Shown: piece by piece, positions 11,918 to 22,841 of the stretch
Layout: each line of letters begins with the position of its first letter
Numbering within the stretch: position 1 is the first letter of the stretch
Source of the DNA: Arcuatula senhousia
Lineage: Eukaryota; Mollusca; Bivalvia; Mytilida; Mytilidae
Direction of reading: 5' to 3'
DNA length: 64,000 bases
Assembly: GCA_963971305.1 (NCBI GenBank)
Contig: OZ020311.1
Location: forward strand, 1,612,001-1,676,000
Made by a program: the position numbers and the translations under genes
The notes under the pieces: model-generated
What the model saw: the letters and a program-made list of their open reading frames with translations, nothing else
Database searches by the model: none
Told to the model about the DNA's origin: nothing

Positions 11918-12082
11918 CCAGGCCTGGGTGCCACAAAACTATAAAAAATACTTAAGTCTGAGAATGTTCTTATTTTCCATGGCAACTCTAATCAAAACTT
12001 TTAAATTTGATGACGTCACAGTTAGTCAAGAAAATTCTCAGACAAGTTTAAGTAATTTTTCATGTTTTGTAACGCCCAGGCC
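11918..12082. mobile_element. Foldback MITE, about 165 bp
   Basis: Near-palindromic: GGCCTGGGTGCCACAAAAC at the left and GTTTTGTAACGCCCAGGCC at the right, with inner arms AAGTCTGAGAAT and ATTCTCAGACAAG. Length and shape are like the foldbacks at 2257 and 29521, but the sequence differs. Confidence 0.7.
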
Positions 12083-12091
12083 AGGTTTCGA

Positions 12092-13072
12092 AGGATTTTT
12101 ATACGACCGTAAATTTTTGCTCAAAAAGGGGCCACACCCAAAAAATCGACTTTTTTATTTGTGGTCTGATTTTCAAAATCTTTTTTTCATTGGAATCCTT
12201 GTAAAAATCCCTGCCTGCATTTTTCAATCAGATTTGCAATATCTCATACCGTTTTCGAGAAATTAGGGGTCAAAGGGGCCAAAAACGCCATTTATAAAAG
12301 TTTGTCCAGGCAAATAGTTCTTTACCAATATTAAGTTGTAGTGCGCCAGCCAATTGTTATGAAGTTTAAATAGGATGATTATATCCACTAAAGGAATGTT
12401 GGTTTTGTATTTGGGGTTTGTGGCCCCTACTGTTTTAGAAAAAAAGGGCCAAAGGGGCTAAAACGGGTGTATTGACAAAACTGTTGTAGAATGTTCATTA
12501 TTCATTCAATTTTGAAAATTCTTTTTTTGTTGAAGTGCTCATAAAATTCTGTCTACTATACAGTATGTGTCAATGTGTCAATGATTTTGAAATTTATTTT
12601 ACCATTACATTGCTACAGGGGGCTAAAGACAGGCCACACCCATAAAATCAACTTATTTATTTATGGTCCGATTTTCAAAATCTTTTTGTCATTGGAATCC
12701 TTGTGAAAATCCATGGCTGCGTTTTTCAATCAGATTTGTTATATCTTTTACCGTTTTCAAGAAATTAGGGGTCAAAGGGGCCAAAAACACCAATTTTAAA
12801 AGTTTGTCCAGGCAAATTGTTTTATACTTAAAATTAAGTTGTAGTTATTACATGTATATAAATAAGGCTTCTTGTATTAGATGTTGATGTAAATATATAT
12901 GTGTCAAAAACGCATTTTTATATCCACCACAGGATGCATGTGTCAAATAGCTTTGTAAGTCCACCATGGGCTTCATGTGACCAAAGCAATTAACTATCCA
13001 TATTAGGCCTCCAACGTACAGGGTTAAACTTGTTGCGGTCGTATCATGCTGCGCTCGGCGTAGCTTTTTATT
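12092..13072 (+). mobile_element. Pearl-like non-autonomous element with two core repeats
   Basis: Two diverged repeats lie at about 12125-12330 and 12635-12830; both contain TCATTGGAATCCTTGT, CAATCAGATTTG and AAATTAGGGGTCAAAGGGGC. Inverted ends carry TATACGACCGTAAA near 12100 and TTGCGGTCGTATCATGC near 13032. The open frames of 112 and 74 codons are the repeat read by chance. It lies in intron 1 of copy C. Confidence 0.6.
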
Positions 13073-13628
13073 AAACTTTGGTTTGGCTGACCCAATCGGT
13101 GCACCTTGAAAATATAACGATACCTATAAGTATCAAAGTTGGGTTCAGATACAGGACAAAATATCTAATTTATACATTTTGTCCATTTTGTGGAAAATAT
13201 ATTGTAACAATTCAATGGTACAGGTGGAAATAAAAAGATGAAACGACTAAAAAACAAATCACGGTGGATAAAGATCGGTTCGATAAATGAAGGTTATAAC
13301 AAAACGAACATGGATGATAATTTTCAAATATCAAAGAGAAATAGCAAATAGAGTCGAGTTAACTTAGAGTAATTTTTAAAGTTTGCTATTATCCTATCTT
13401 GGGAGAAATTATTGTTTTTTAATGACAAATCTACCTCTCTTATTGTGATATGATTATATTAATTTTAAACACTCTTTTCAATGCGAATGCCTCTTTAATA
13501 TGCTTGTTTCAAAACCTTGCAAGTACAATTGCACAAAATACTTTACTGAAGTATTTATCACTATGTTTATGTAGATTAATGAAAATTGGTATTTTCTTTA
13601 AAGATTTCTTATACATCTCTTATCTCAG
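13073..13628. other. End of copy C intron 1, nothing recognised
   Basis: AT-rich, ending in the acceptor CTTATCTCAG at 13619-13628. Confidence 0.5.
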
Positions 13629-13714
13629 ATGTCTGTCCTAATTCCAACTGGCATCAGAATGGTACTAGTTGTTATTATTTCAGCACAGAGATTGTATCTT
13701 GGGAACAGGCTCGA
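13629..13714 (+). pseudogene. Copy C exon 2: start of the CTLD
   Basis: The exon reads (G)D VCPNSNWHQNGTSCYYFS TEIVSWEQAR. It keeps the long-form CTLD N-terminal cysteine pair (CPNSNW and SCYYF). Acceptor CAG and donor GTAAGT are intact, with entry phase 1 and exit phase 0. It is 12 nt longer than exon 2 of copies A and B. Confidence 0.85.
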
Positions 13715-13861
13715 GTAAGTCGTAAGTCAACGCAAAATAATTATAGTCGGAATTAGGGTAATAACAAATTTATCGAACTTAATCGCATGTAGGACTAATC
13801 TCATTGTCCAATTGCAAGAAAAATAGACAAAAAAGGACGGAAAAATTGAACACCCCAATGG

Positions 13862-14565
13862 TCAGGCAATAGTCTTGACTTGGTATAGGAATTTAGAAAA
13901 AAAGGTGGTTTAAAGCAGGCGCGTCATACCTCCCTCTTCCATTGCAATCCTAGGGTCCTTTAGCAACACAAAACACAACACGGTTGTGAAGACATAATTG
14001 ATGTGATAATCTTAGTACAGCAATAAGCCATCACTAATGGAAAAAATCATTAACTATTTCGCTCTATATAATTTTGATATTCGTAACCAGTGGCTGATTA
14101 CAGAGATACATTTTTTAGAGATCGTATGAGATTCATTAGCTCACCTGGACCGAAAAAAATTTGTACAAACCCGGGCACATTTAATAAGTTGTGAAACATA
14201 AACACCGTCAGCAGGTGAAGTACGCATGTTACTTTCAAGGTTAGGAAAATTAATAATTTGAAAATTAAAATCGTCTCTCTTATCGTAAATGTTTGTACTA
14301 AGATGAACCCTTGTGTCAATAACGAGTTGTAAATCCAAGAATGACGTGAAACAATTAAATGAGGTGGTTTCTTTAATCTTTTACTCGAGGGATATATCGT
14401 AGCACTCAATCTGCAAAGCAGTGCTGTTGACACAGATGACACCATCAATATAAATGTAATGAGATTAAAGGTCTCCTCTGCCTTTTTCTTTTTCTTTTAT
14501 TTTACGAGTACCTGAAGAAATTCAGTCTCGTAAGAGTATAAAAACAAGCCAGCGATGAGAGAAAT
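13862..14565 (-). mobile_element. PLE family 2 fragment with broken RT C-terminus
   Basis: On the minus strand the order is an RT segment, then the tail. Around 14200-14300 the frame reads IYDKRDDFNFQIINFPNL and ADGVYVSQLIK, matching the family 2 ORF at 22266. Frames are broken several times (two overlapping frames at 14098-14448). It is nested in intron 2 of copy C. Confidence 0.7.
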
Positions 14566-14763
14566 AGATATTCTTGGCACATTGGTAAGTACATAAAAAG
14601 CAGGTATGAACCGTTTAATTACATAATGGAAAGCATGTTGCCCCATTCCATCAAATTAGTTTAAAGACACCAACATATGCCGATATTCACCGATTAGCGT
14701 GACAATCAGTGGTCATTAATTGATGTCTACCCGTTTCTAAACGCAACACAATCACACTATCAA

Positions 14764-14962
14764 TTTTATATCTCTAAAATGAACGCATATGTTGGTTTGT
14801 CATAGAGGTGTGTTTCGTCGCCCTTAACCGGATTTGACTCTCACAAATCGATTGTTGGCAACGTTACATGTGTGCTATAGAAGGCACCGCAATAACTACT
14901 AACTTTCCAGGAGGACCTGAATTTATTCTCATTGAGTTAACGTTGCTGTTGTAGTTTGGCTG
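14764..14962 (+). mobile_element. PLE family 1, decayed tail
   Basis: It contains ATGTTGGTTTGTCATAG, ACCGGATTTGACTC, TGTGTGCTATAG and a diverged GAGGACCTGAATTTATTC, in tail order. Confidence 0.55.
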
Positions 14963-15250
14963 TAGTAAATGTTTTTATTTGTTTTGTTGTGAAGATAATA
15001 TGTCTTTAGATTTTGTCATTTTCTTTTCGGATTAACGGAATTCGATTGCGTCAGTGCTACACCTTCATTAACAATCAAAAATACCTTAGAATTAAACAAA
15101 ACATTAAAACACAAAAGATAATTATGTTGTCAGATGACCAACTTTATGCAGTTATGTTGAAATAAGTTATTTTTTAAATACTTGCGTCTATTCAATAGCC
15201 ACAAAAATGACCCATACGAAAGTTACCCGTTGTGCATTATTGATTAAAAG

Positions 15251-15372
15251 GATTTCTGTAAAGAACGTAGTGGATATCTGGCTGAGATTACGTCAAACGG
15301 AAAACACGTACCTTCGATCAGAAGTCTAGAAACGTTATCAGTACACTACGCTTAATTGAGAGACTGTCTTGG
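15251..15372 (+). pseudogene. Copy C exon 3: CTLD relic with two stops
   Basis: It begins DFCKERSGYLAEITS, as in DFCHELDGYLAEITS of copy A. A 2-nt loss follows, and then TAG (15326) and TGA (15357) interrupt the aligned frame. The donor GTAAAT after 15372 matches that of copy A. Confidence 0.8.
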
Positions 15373-15751
15373 GTAAATTCAAGGTTTTGTAAATTTGGCA
15401 TTGTTTTAAAGCAGAAAGGAGACCTATAAATGATTATTTAAATTGTTTTGCAAATCTGTACAAAATAGAAGAAAAAATATTGAAAATTATTTTTTTATGT
15501 TTTTAAACAAACATCTATATATGGAACATCTTAAGACGTCGTTAAGCTATTTTATCAACCCTGCATGGTGTCAAAAATTAGTGAAATTCAATGGAAAGTA
15601 TAGTAGAAGTGATGTCACATAAATGACATATATTGACCCGAAAACCAGTTAGATCAACCACGTGTATGTTGGATTGCCTTAACTTTCTAAATTGCCGTTT
15701 AATTGTAAGCTGTGTCGCGTACACTTATTCCACATATCATAATTTTCTATC

Positions 15752-16258
15752 ATGTGCTCCGGCAGAGTAAGCGGTTCCTGTCTGCTATAGCATCATGTCG
15801 CGCTGCCAATTTCCAATCTAGTGTGTCAAATCTGGTAAAGGCAAATCAAATCCGTATGACAATCTTATATTTGCACTCATTTGAGGGAAAGAAATCCCAT
15901 AATTGTCTATAAGTGCATGATATCTACCATAAAATTTCTTCAGTAAAGACAGCAACCGAGGAGCAATTTAATCTTGTGTTAATAATTGTTGTGTCAAACG
16001 TGTCGCTGTGTCAAGGAAATCTATGTAAGTCCCGCAAGCTCTGGAAGAAACATTGGTACCAATGGGGAGTCCAAATGTCACAGTCATAAAGGGCAGAGAC
16101 AAAACTAGTAAACACAAACAAGAACAAGACGGAAAAAAGACAACATATATAAAACGGAAACACAAAAAACTACTGAATATCAATTAACAATGCTAACTCA
16201 TTCGTAATGGGAATGAATTCAGGTGTCTCGGAAGAGTAAGCGGTTCCTGCCTGCCTGC
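15752..16258 (-). mobile_element. PLE family 1, two antisense tail pieces
   Basis: Piece 15752-16050 covers the RT C-terminus and proximal tail in reverse. Piece 16051-16258 is a second tail with its distal end (GGTACCAATGGGGAGTCC). Their junction near 16050 duplicates the tail. A separate dispersed repeat (TGTGTCGCGTACACTTATTC) at 15690-15750, shared with 29248-29330, borders the left side. Confidence 0.65.
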
Positions 16259-16500
16259 CTGGAGTAACGAATCAATTGTTATACGCAAACCTCATAAGCT
16301 AGAATGGACGGAAGTTGCTACACAAGAAGGAAAAGTTGACAACTGGAAAGGGCTTCATCAATATACTTGAAAGTAAGGATAAAAGAGAAAGCAAATCTAC
16401 GATATTTTTGTATAGAACAGAATGTAAGAAGTCTGCCTCATATCAATGAAAAAAACAAATCAGCAAGCAAATGTGCACAATTAGTGCCAAAGAAGCAAAG
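16259..16500 (-). mobile_element. PLE family 1, internally deleted RT fragment
   Basis: The reverse complement shows RT pieces around RYIDDV and AAPLLADLF that are separated by a large deletion. No usable frame remains. Confidence 0.55.
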
Positions 16501-17676
16501 CTGTACCAAAGGGGTAATCAGTATCATAAAACCGTAAAGACAAAGACAAAACCGGCAGACAAAAATCATCACTAAACAAACCACATAACAACATAAAACA
16601 CACACACACACACATAACAACAAAACCGCATTCAGCAACGCGAACTCAAGTCGAAACGAGAGTGAACTCAGGTGCTCCGGAAGAGTAAGCAGTTCCTGCT
16701 TGCTATAGCACACCCGTAACGTTGCGAAAGATCGATTAAGTGTTGGTCAAATCCAGAAAGGATGACATTACAAAACTCTATGTCAAACCAACGTATGTGC
16801 TCATCTGAGAGATAGAAATCCCGTATTTGTATACAAGCACATGATGTCGTCCGTAAAATTTCTTGAGTGATGACAACAACCTGGGAGCAACGTACCACTG
16901 TGTTAACAATTTGATTGTCAGCCGTGTAGCTCTATCAAGGAAGTCGTTGTACTCCCCACATGCTCTGGAATAACGAATCAATTGTGATACGTAAACTCCA
17001 TATGCTGGAGCGGACGGAATGTTGCTACACAGAAAGGGACAGTTAACTATTGGAAAGTTGAAGTCATCACGTTTGTCATAGAGCTTTGTACAAAGCTTTC
17101 CTTGTGTGTCAATTTCGAGAAATAGATCCAAATATGAAGCGGACCTCCTAGAATCTGTAGTGTCCTTTATCTCAAGTTCCTCCGGATATATGAGATGTAA
17201 ATAGTGACTAAATCGAGGATTGTTTAGTGAAAGGACATCATCAATATAACGAAATGTGAGATTGAAGGATAAAGCAAGTTTGCGGTCGTTTTTGTCTAGA
17301 AGTGATTGTAAGAAGTCTGCTTCATATGAATGAAGAAACAAATCGGCAAGCAATGGTGCACAATTTGTGCCCATTGGCATACCTATTGTTTGCGAAAAAA
17401 ACACGTCCACCAAACTGTACAAATATGTTAATATGTTGTCGATTAGAAAATTGAGCATCTCTATTATTTGATCTTCTGTAAATTTATTTCTCTTGCTAGA
17501 CTCTTGGATGACAAAGTAAGTCTTTTAATGACCGACTACCAAATACTTGTACCTGCGTTTTCCGTTCTTTTTGATAAAGCTACGTTTAATCGGCTGTGTC
17601 AAACGAGATTTTAATTGTGAATGTGGAATTGAAGTATATAATGTAGAGAAATCAAATGTTTTAATGCTATTACGTA
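16500..17676 (-). mobile_element. PLE family 1, best preserved RT copy
   Basis: It has a tail at 16500-16777 and RT upstream to about 17672. The 5' end is cut at the long palindrome 17677-17783. Confidence 0.8.
16778..17672 (-). pseudogene. Penelope-like RT, one nonsense codon from an open frame
   Basis: From the 5' side the frame reads SIKTFDFSTLYTSIP, SFIKKNGKRRYKYLV, then a TAA near 17527, then KTYFVIQESSKRNKFTEDQI and an uninterrupted 226-codon stretch from the ATG at 17458 to the stop at 16778. This stretch has QTIGMPMGTNCAPLLADLF, LTFRYIDDVLSLNN, LEIKDTTDSRRSASYLDLF, DKRDDFNFPIVN and FYGRHHVLVYKYGISISQM. Motifs A, B and C of the RT palm are present. An insertion of a few residues (LTYLYSLVD) sits before FFSQTIG compared with the copy at 10466. 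The N-terminal region is missing because the element ends at the palindrome, so it is not autonomous as it stands. Confidence 0.75.
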
Positions 17677-17783
17677 TAGGAGAATGTATGGTTTACTGTA
17701 GATTCGTGAAAAATAATTCACGAGCGCCGTCAGGCGCGAGTGTATTATTTTTACGAATCTACAGTAAACCATACATTCTCCTA
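17677..17783. repeat. 107-bp near-perfect palindrome
   Basis: Arms of 40 bp (TAGGAGAATGTATGGTTTAC at the left, complement ending at 17783) differ by one base. The loop carries CGAGCGCCGTCAGGCGCGAG, itself a short stem-loop. It forms the 5' boundary of the PLE on its left. The apex design recurs at 40626 and 46640. Confidence 0.85.
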
Positions 17784-19904
17784 CTTAAACCATTTTACAC
17801 CGGGGAAAACAATATATACATGTATAAATATGATTAAAAATTAATAGCATCTGTATTTTATGAAAACTTATAAGAAAAACGTAGTTCCGACATCCCATCC
17901 GATCCTCCATAATGTTCATAAATTTTCCCGCCTTATCAACTTAATCGTGAGCAGATTGTGAGTACTTTTAACATGTTTTATAATGGACAAGACGGATTTA
18001 GCCGTGTTTTTTTCAATGGATTTAGATTTTGAAATTCATCATGGATTATTTAAAATTTTAAACAATGGATTTAAATTTTGTTCTCGGGAATAAAATACAG
18101 AAGCAAGCAAAAGGTAAGATGTTTTAAATAACGTAATGGTTACTTAGCATTTGGGTAAAATGCAGAAGATATCATTTTTACACATTCTAAACCACTCTTT
18201 ACACAAAAAATTCATGTGTTTTTATGTTTCATTTTTGATAAAGTCAAACACATTTGAAATGTTTGCTGCTTAAAATGATTTTACAACTGAAACATTTATT
18301 GATGTATTATCGGTCATTTCCAGTTGTGGAACCCGGGTTTTGAACCCCCCTTTCAATTGAAAATGTATTATTGTTTTGTACATATTTTCGCCAAAAATTG
18401 TCTGGAGCCTCGTTCTCACTCGACTTTATAAAATCAGAACACTCCCTAAAAAAGTTTATTAGATATCCATCAGTTTGATTAAGTCCAATGCCTATGGCTT
18501 TGACACAGCAAAAATCTATAAATAAAGCAATGGATTATTCATTTTCAAATCGGAAAAAATCTCATGGTGAACTGCATTATTTCGAAATTTCTGTACCAAT
18601 AACGATGAAAAATTTCTGTACCAATAACGATGAAATATCTTGCTATTTGAAGAAAAAATAAACGACGGCAAATTGAAACATATTGAGCACTTATTGACAC
18701 AAATTTCTGTACAATCAGTGGGTTTTATCAGATTTAGAATGTACAATTACAGCTATACGCTTACCTGTAATTGCAATGATCACTCGACAAGGAATAATTA
18801 TTTGCTTTATTTTTTCCCTCATATATTAGAACACGGGTCGTTACATTTACCGGCTATCGTTAACACTGAATTGTTCTGAAGACAGTAAACAATACCCGTG
18901 CATAAATTCTATCATCGAAAAGGTGAATCTAGAAAATGGAAGACAAAAGTCTAATCATAGCATGTTGTGTACCATTTTTTTCATTGACTTCTTCTTTGTT
19001 AAAAAAATTCACACACGGTAAATTTTAGGCAGTCTTCAGATTTCCAGCGGTAATCGATAGCCGGTCACCGTGTAGAAGAAAAAAAGCATACAAACAAATT
19101 TGCAATCAACACGCGTCTTTTATTTCTTTATTCGAAGTAAATTGTTTTAATTTTTTTTCTAGATTTACTACCAATCACTTGCTGAAAAGGAGCGCTACAG
19201 ATGTACATCTTAATGTGGAGAACAAATAACTTTTATGTCATACAACTATTGTCGCCAATCATGAATGAGCAAACATTTCACAATGTCGGGATTGTTTTAT
19301 GTGTTTGGACAACTAAGATAAATATTCATGTGCACTTTTGAGATGCTTTGAAAACGTCGATTAAGTTGGAGTACGTTCCGGATAAAATGGAGTATTTCAT
19401 TATCAGAAATTTGAGATTTTGAACGCATGGAATAAATTCATTTATTGTTAACTAAAAGTGATTTTTATGGTTTTTTTAAGTTGAATAAAACTTGATTCCT
19501 ATATTCAATGCATTTTTGTGACCCTTTTAAAAAGGTAAATTTCTTGAAAACTAATCACTCACGGTCGGTAATCTGAACCCAGTGTTTGCCCTGAAGGTTG
19601 TGATCAGTGGACCGTGAAAAGTTCATAGAACACTGATCTTGAACAATAGACAGCGCAGTGAATTCGTAAAAAATAATCCACACTTTAAACAAAAGAATGA
19701 CGTCATTAAAATGGTTTTTGAAAATGATGAAAATGACTTAGAATGGAGATTTTCCATCAGTTCTTAAGAATTTTTGAGAATCCACATTAGATTGACGCCA
19801 TTTCTAGAGTAACAACAATCGAAATACTTTTGAAGGCTTGATTTTATTGCCGTCAATAATTGGTATCCTAATTATTTGCTGTAAAATACTGAACAAATAC
19901 CAAA
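17784..19904. other. Intergenic stretch, mostly unrecognised
   Basis: The only structure seen is a 26-bp tandem duplication (ATTTCTGTACCAATAACGAT) at 18583-18635. Short open frames on both strands have no domain. Confidence 0.4.
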
Positions 19905-20025
19905 TTGATACAGATCCCCCATACTTGTCTAGGAGTGAATGATGACTTCCATAAAATGTTTGAGTAAAGACAACAACAGAGAAGCAACATATCCTTGTGT
20001 TTTCGAATTTCGTGTCGGTTTTTGA
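19905..20025 (-). mobile_element. PLE family 1, short RT C-terminal relic
   Basis: The reverse complement reads through ATATGTTGCTTCTCTGTTG, a diverged version of the VAPRLLSSLKKFYGRHH coding segment of the other copies. Confidence 0.55.
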
Positions 20026-20569
20026 GGATATTAAATGAGTCCATCATCATGGTTTTTAGAATCACTTACACAGGAGATAGTCGAGGCGTCTCCATGTATA
20101 ACCTTAAAATAATACTCGGGAATGATTCGGGACATCAATAAAATGGAATTTATATTTGTGATACTTGAAATCTGCGATGCATTTAATGCCATTTTGATAA
20201 AACATATAGTTTGGAATCTGCAATTGATTTATGACATCTTAAATCTGAAGTTTTCACTCATTGGTTCATTCTGGATATTCAGGATATTCAAATGTACTTA
20301 TGTCAAAGGTAAAGAGGAGCAAAAATGACGTCAACAAACATAGGAGCAATGGAAGTCAGATGTTTTTTGTTGGTTCTTTCTCCTTTCTGACTTTTGATAT
20401 TCAGACTCTTTTCTTAGCCCGCTCCGGCACCAAAACTTTTGTGTTGGAGAACACATCAAAGCTTTAAATTATCTGTTTAAATTTTAAAATAGTCTAAACT
20501 CTAAGGTTCTTCCTACCCCAGACATAGGTTTATCATCTAAGTAATAATTTGGTTCCCCAGTTTGGTAGA
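20026..20569. other. Intergenic, nothing recognised
   Basis: Two overlapping 68-codon frames have no similarity to anything I know. Confidence 0.35.
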
Positions 20570-21107
20570 AGCAAAGGTGTACCAAAGGGGTAATCAGTAT
20601 CATAAAACCGTAAAGACAAAGACAAAACCGGCAGACAAAAATCATCACAAAACAAACCACATAACAACATAAAACACAAACACACATAACAACAAAACCG
20701 CATTTAGCAACGCGAACTCAAGTCGAAACGAGAGTGAACTCAGGTGCTCCGGAAGAGTAAGCAGTTCCTGCTTGCTATAGCACACCCGTCACGTTGCCAA
20801 AGATCGATTAAGTGTTGGTCAAATCCGGAAAGGATGACATTACAAAACTCTATGTCAAACCAACATCGGTGCTCATCTGAGAGATAGAAATCCCGTATTT
20901 GTATACAAGCACATGATGTCGTCCGTAAAATTTCTTGAGTGATGACAACAACCTGGGAGCAACGTACCCCTGTGTTAACAATTTGCTTGTCAGCCGTGTG
21001 GCTCTATCAAGGAAGTCGTTGTACTCCCCACATGCTCTGGAATAGCGAATCAATTGTGATACGTAAACTCCATATGCTGGAGCGGACGGAATGTTGCTAC
21101 ACAGAAA
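20570..21107 (-). mobile_element. PLE family 1, RT C-terminus and tail
   Basis: This is very close to 16540-17030 (tail GTACCAAAGGGGTAATCAG and RT end IRYSRACGEYNDFLD to GISISQMSTDVGLT). The RT part is open for 67 codons, then breaks off at 21107, where the hammerhead-bearing repeat begins. Confidence 0.8.
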
Positions 21108-21240
21108 GGGTATTTTGGTTTAACTGTTCTATGCTCTTCATAATCATATAGTGTATGGCACATTCAGTAGTTTTGGTAGAGCGCCTCTGATGAGTCTTGA
21201 ATAGACGAAACGCGCGTCAGGCGTAGCAAAATTTATTATC
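21108..21240 (+). mobile_element. Hammerhead-bearing repeat
   Basis: It starts TATTTTGGTTTAACTG directly after the PLE fragment and leads into the ribozyme. Orientation is opposite to the PLE next to it. The same repeat is seen at 33037-33110 (minus) and, decayed, at 7023 and 4719. Confidence 0.65.
21181..21224 (+). ncRNA. Type I hammerhead ribozyme, minimal helix III
   Basis: Helix I is GCGCCT (21181-21186) with AGGCGT (21219-21224). The conserved core CTGATGA is at 21187-21193. Helix II is GTC/GAC (21194-21196, 21204-21206) with loop TTGAATA. GAAA is at 21207-21210. Helix III is a very short AC/GT stem closing GCGC, followed by GTC with predicted cleavage after C21218. All invariant core positions are present. 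Such hammerheads with tiny helix III are known from Penelope-like elements, where they process element RNA. Confidence 0.8.
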
Positions 21241-21780
21241 TGGTCATTTGTACTTCTATCGATTTTGTACTTACATTGACATGATCCTTTCCACTTGCAC
21301 TTGTGTGAGCTGCATTAGGTTAGCTCCTGTGAGCCGCCTCGCTCGCACTTTGCTTAGAGACATATATGTGTAAAATATCTATTTTGAATCTGTGCTGAAA
21401 ATCATAATGAGAGGGCAAAAGTTCCTGCTGGCATTTTGTCTGTCTTTATTATGTTTTATAGAAGGATAAGGAGTAAATAACTTGGAACCATTACACAAAA
21501 AACTCGGACTGCAGTCATTTTTTATGAAGTGTAAGCCATTTCAGAACTTATAACCCAGACATAGGAAATCAACAATTAAAAAGTGTTGGAAAATACATAC
21601 ATGATATGAGACCAAATGAAAACCCAATAATTATCATTTTTAGAGTTTAGTCCAAGATAATACCTAGTTAAATCATATTTACTAAGAACGTAGCAATAAT
21701 CTGTCCAAACCAGCTTATGAAGGCTTATACAACAATTGATTCGTTACTCATTAAATTAAATCAATTGGTAGAGCGTAATG
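21241..21780. other. Intergenic, nothing recognised
   Basis: AT-rich, with no supported feature. Confidence 0.35.
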
Positions 21781-22070
21781 TTTGACACAGAAATCGGGCG
21801 ACGGGTGTGCTATTACAAGTAAGAACGATTACTGTTTCGGAGCACCTGAGATAACTCTTGTTACGACTTGAGTTCACGTTGGTGATTTCTGTTTGATAAA
21901 TATTGTGTTTTGTGCTTCCTGGTCCTGTTCTTGTTCGTGTCCACCGGTTTTGTACTTGCCTTTTCAGACTTTTGACACTCGAATGCCCCATGAGTGCCTA
22001 TTTGCTTCTTTGCAGTCGAACGCCCCATGAGTGCCTATTAGCTTCTATGCACTCGAATGCCCAATATATA
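21781..22070 (+). mobile_element. PLE-type tail with amplified distal repeat
   Basis: The tail order is kept (GTGTGCTATTACAAG, GAGCACCTGAGA, CCGGTTTTGTACTTGCC). The last segment, CGAATGCCCCATGAGTGCC, is then tandemly repeated about 2.5 times with a 37-45 bp period (21973-22065). Confidence 0.6.
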
Positions 22071-22265
22071 CTTCTTTACTTATCTTATATTTTAATTTTA
22101 ACATCAGGTTTCTTTTCTTGAAATGCAGACAGTTGATATCTTTCAGCTTGGTGCTATATTTAGCATCTCTATTCATTTATTTTTTAACACGAGTAATTGT
22201 ACTTCTCTTTCAAAATTTTATTCTGATAATTAACCTTGAAGTTGAATCTTATTAATTAAAATCAA

Positions 22266-22841
22266 ATGCTAGTGATACTAAGTAATAGGTATACCTACGA
22301 GACTGAATTTCTTCAGGGACTCGTAAAGGACAAGAAGATGAAAGAGGCACGGTCATTTAATCTTACATTCAGATATATTGATGATGTCCTTTCTGTCAAT
22401 AACACTTCATTTGGTAGTTGGATTCCTTCAATATATCCTCCGGAATTGGAGATTAAAGAGACCACCGAATCTAATTGCTTCACGTCTTTCTTGGATTTGC
22501 ACCTCGAATTTGACCCAGGTGGTCATCTCAGTACAAAAATTTACGATAAACGAGACGATTTTAATTTTCAAATTATTAATTTTCCTAATCTACAGAGCAA
22601 TATACCTGCTTCTCCTGCATACGGTGTTTATATTTCTCAACTTATTCGATATGCCAGAGCTTGCACACATTTCACAGATTTTTTGATCAGACACCGGTTT
22701 CTTCGTGACCGACTTTTGAAGCAGGGCTATAAGAAAATACGTCTCATACGATCACTAAAAAAATTCTTTCTCCGTTATCAGCCACTAGTAGAAAAGTTCA
22801 AAATTGAGTTTAAAGATATGATAGTTAATTGTTTTAAATAG
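22266..22841 (+). pseudogene. Penelope-like RT family 2, C-terminal part
   Basis: An open frame of 191 codons, cut at the 5' side within the RT just after motif B (YTYETEFLQGLV). It contains NLTFRYIDDVLSVNN (motif C), PPELEIKETTESN, FTSFLDLHLEFDPGGHLSTK, DKRDDFNFQIINF, YGVYISQLIRYARAC and a basic C-terminus ending MIVNCFK. Family 2 differs from family 1 by E-TTESN for D-TTDSR and by this basic C-terminus. The first residues before the YETEF segment are not RT sequence, so the start codon is accidental. Without motif A it is not an active enzyme. Confidence 0.75.

Larger units (their letters stand above)
6239..15372 (+). pseudogene. Lectin copy C: decayed secreted PAN-CTLD gene
   Basis: Three exons homologous to lectin copies A and B are recognisable at 6239-6535, 13629-13714 and 15251-15372. 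Exon 1 encodes a signal peptide (MLLYLILTFYFVKYSLA) and a cysteine-rich segment, but loses 4 nt after SKRC, shifting the frame and removing the CALYC cysteines. Exon 3 is 2 nt shorter than in copy A (ACGTCAAACGG where the others read ACGTCATCAACGG), and has TAG at 15326 and TGA at 15357 in the frame aligned with copy A. No exon 4 with WYPGEPN and WND was found on this strand to the end of the window. Splice sites of the three exons remain GT-AG. The most likely reading is a pseudogene transcribed opposite to A and B; an assembly error in exon 1 alone could not explain exon 3. Confidence 0.8.

Noticed and set aside
11928..12266. 112-codon plus-strand frame
   Set aside because: Spans a foldback MITE and the start of a pearl-like core repeat; no protein similarity.
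19868..20065. Minus-strand 65-codon frame considered as a small gene
   Set aside because: Its sequence is a diverged antisense PLE RT C-terminus read in the wrong frame.
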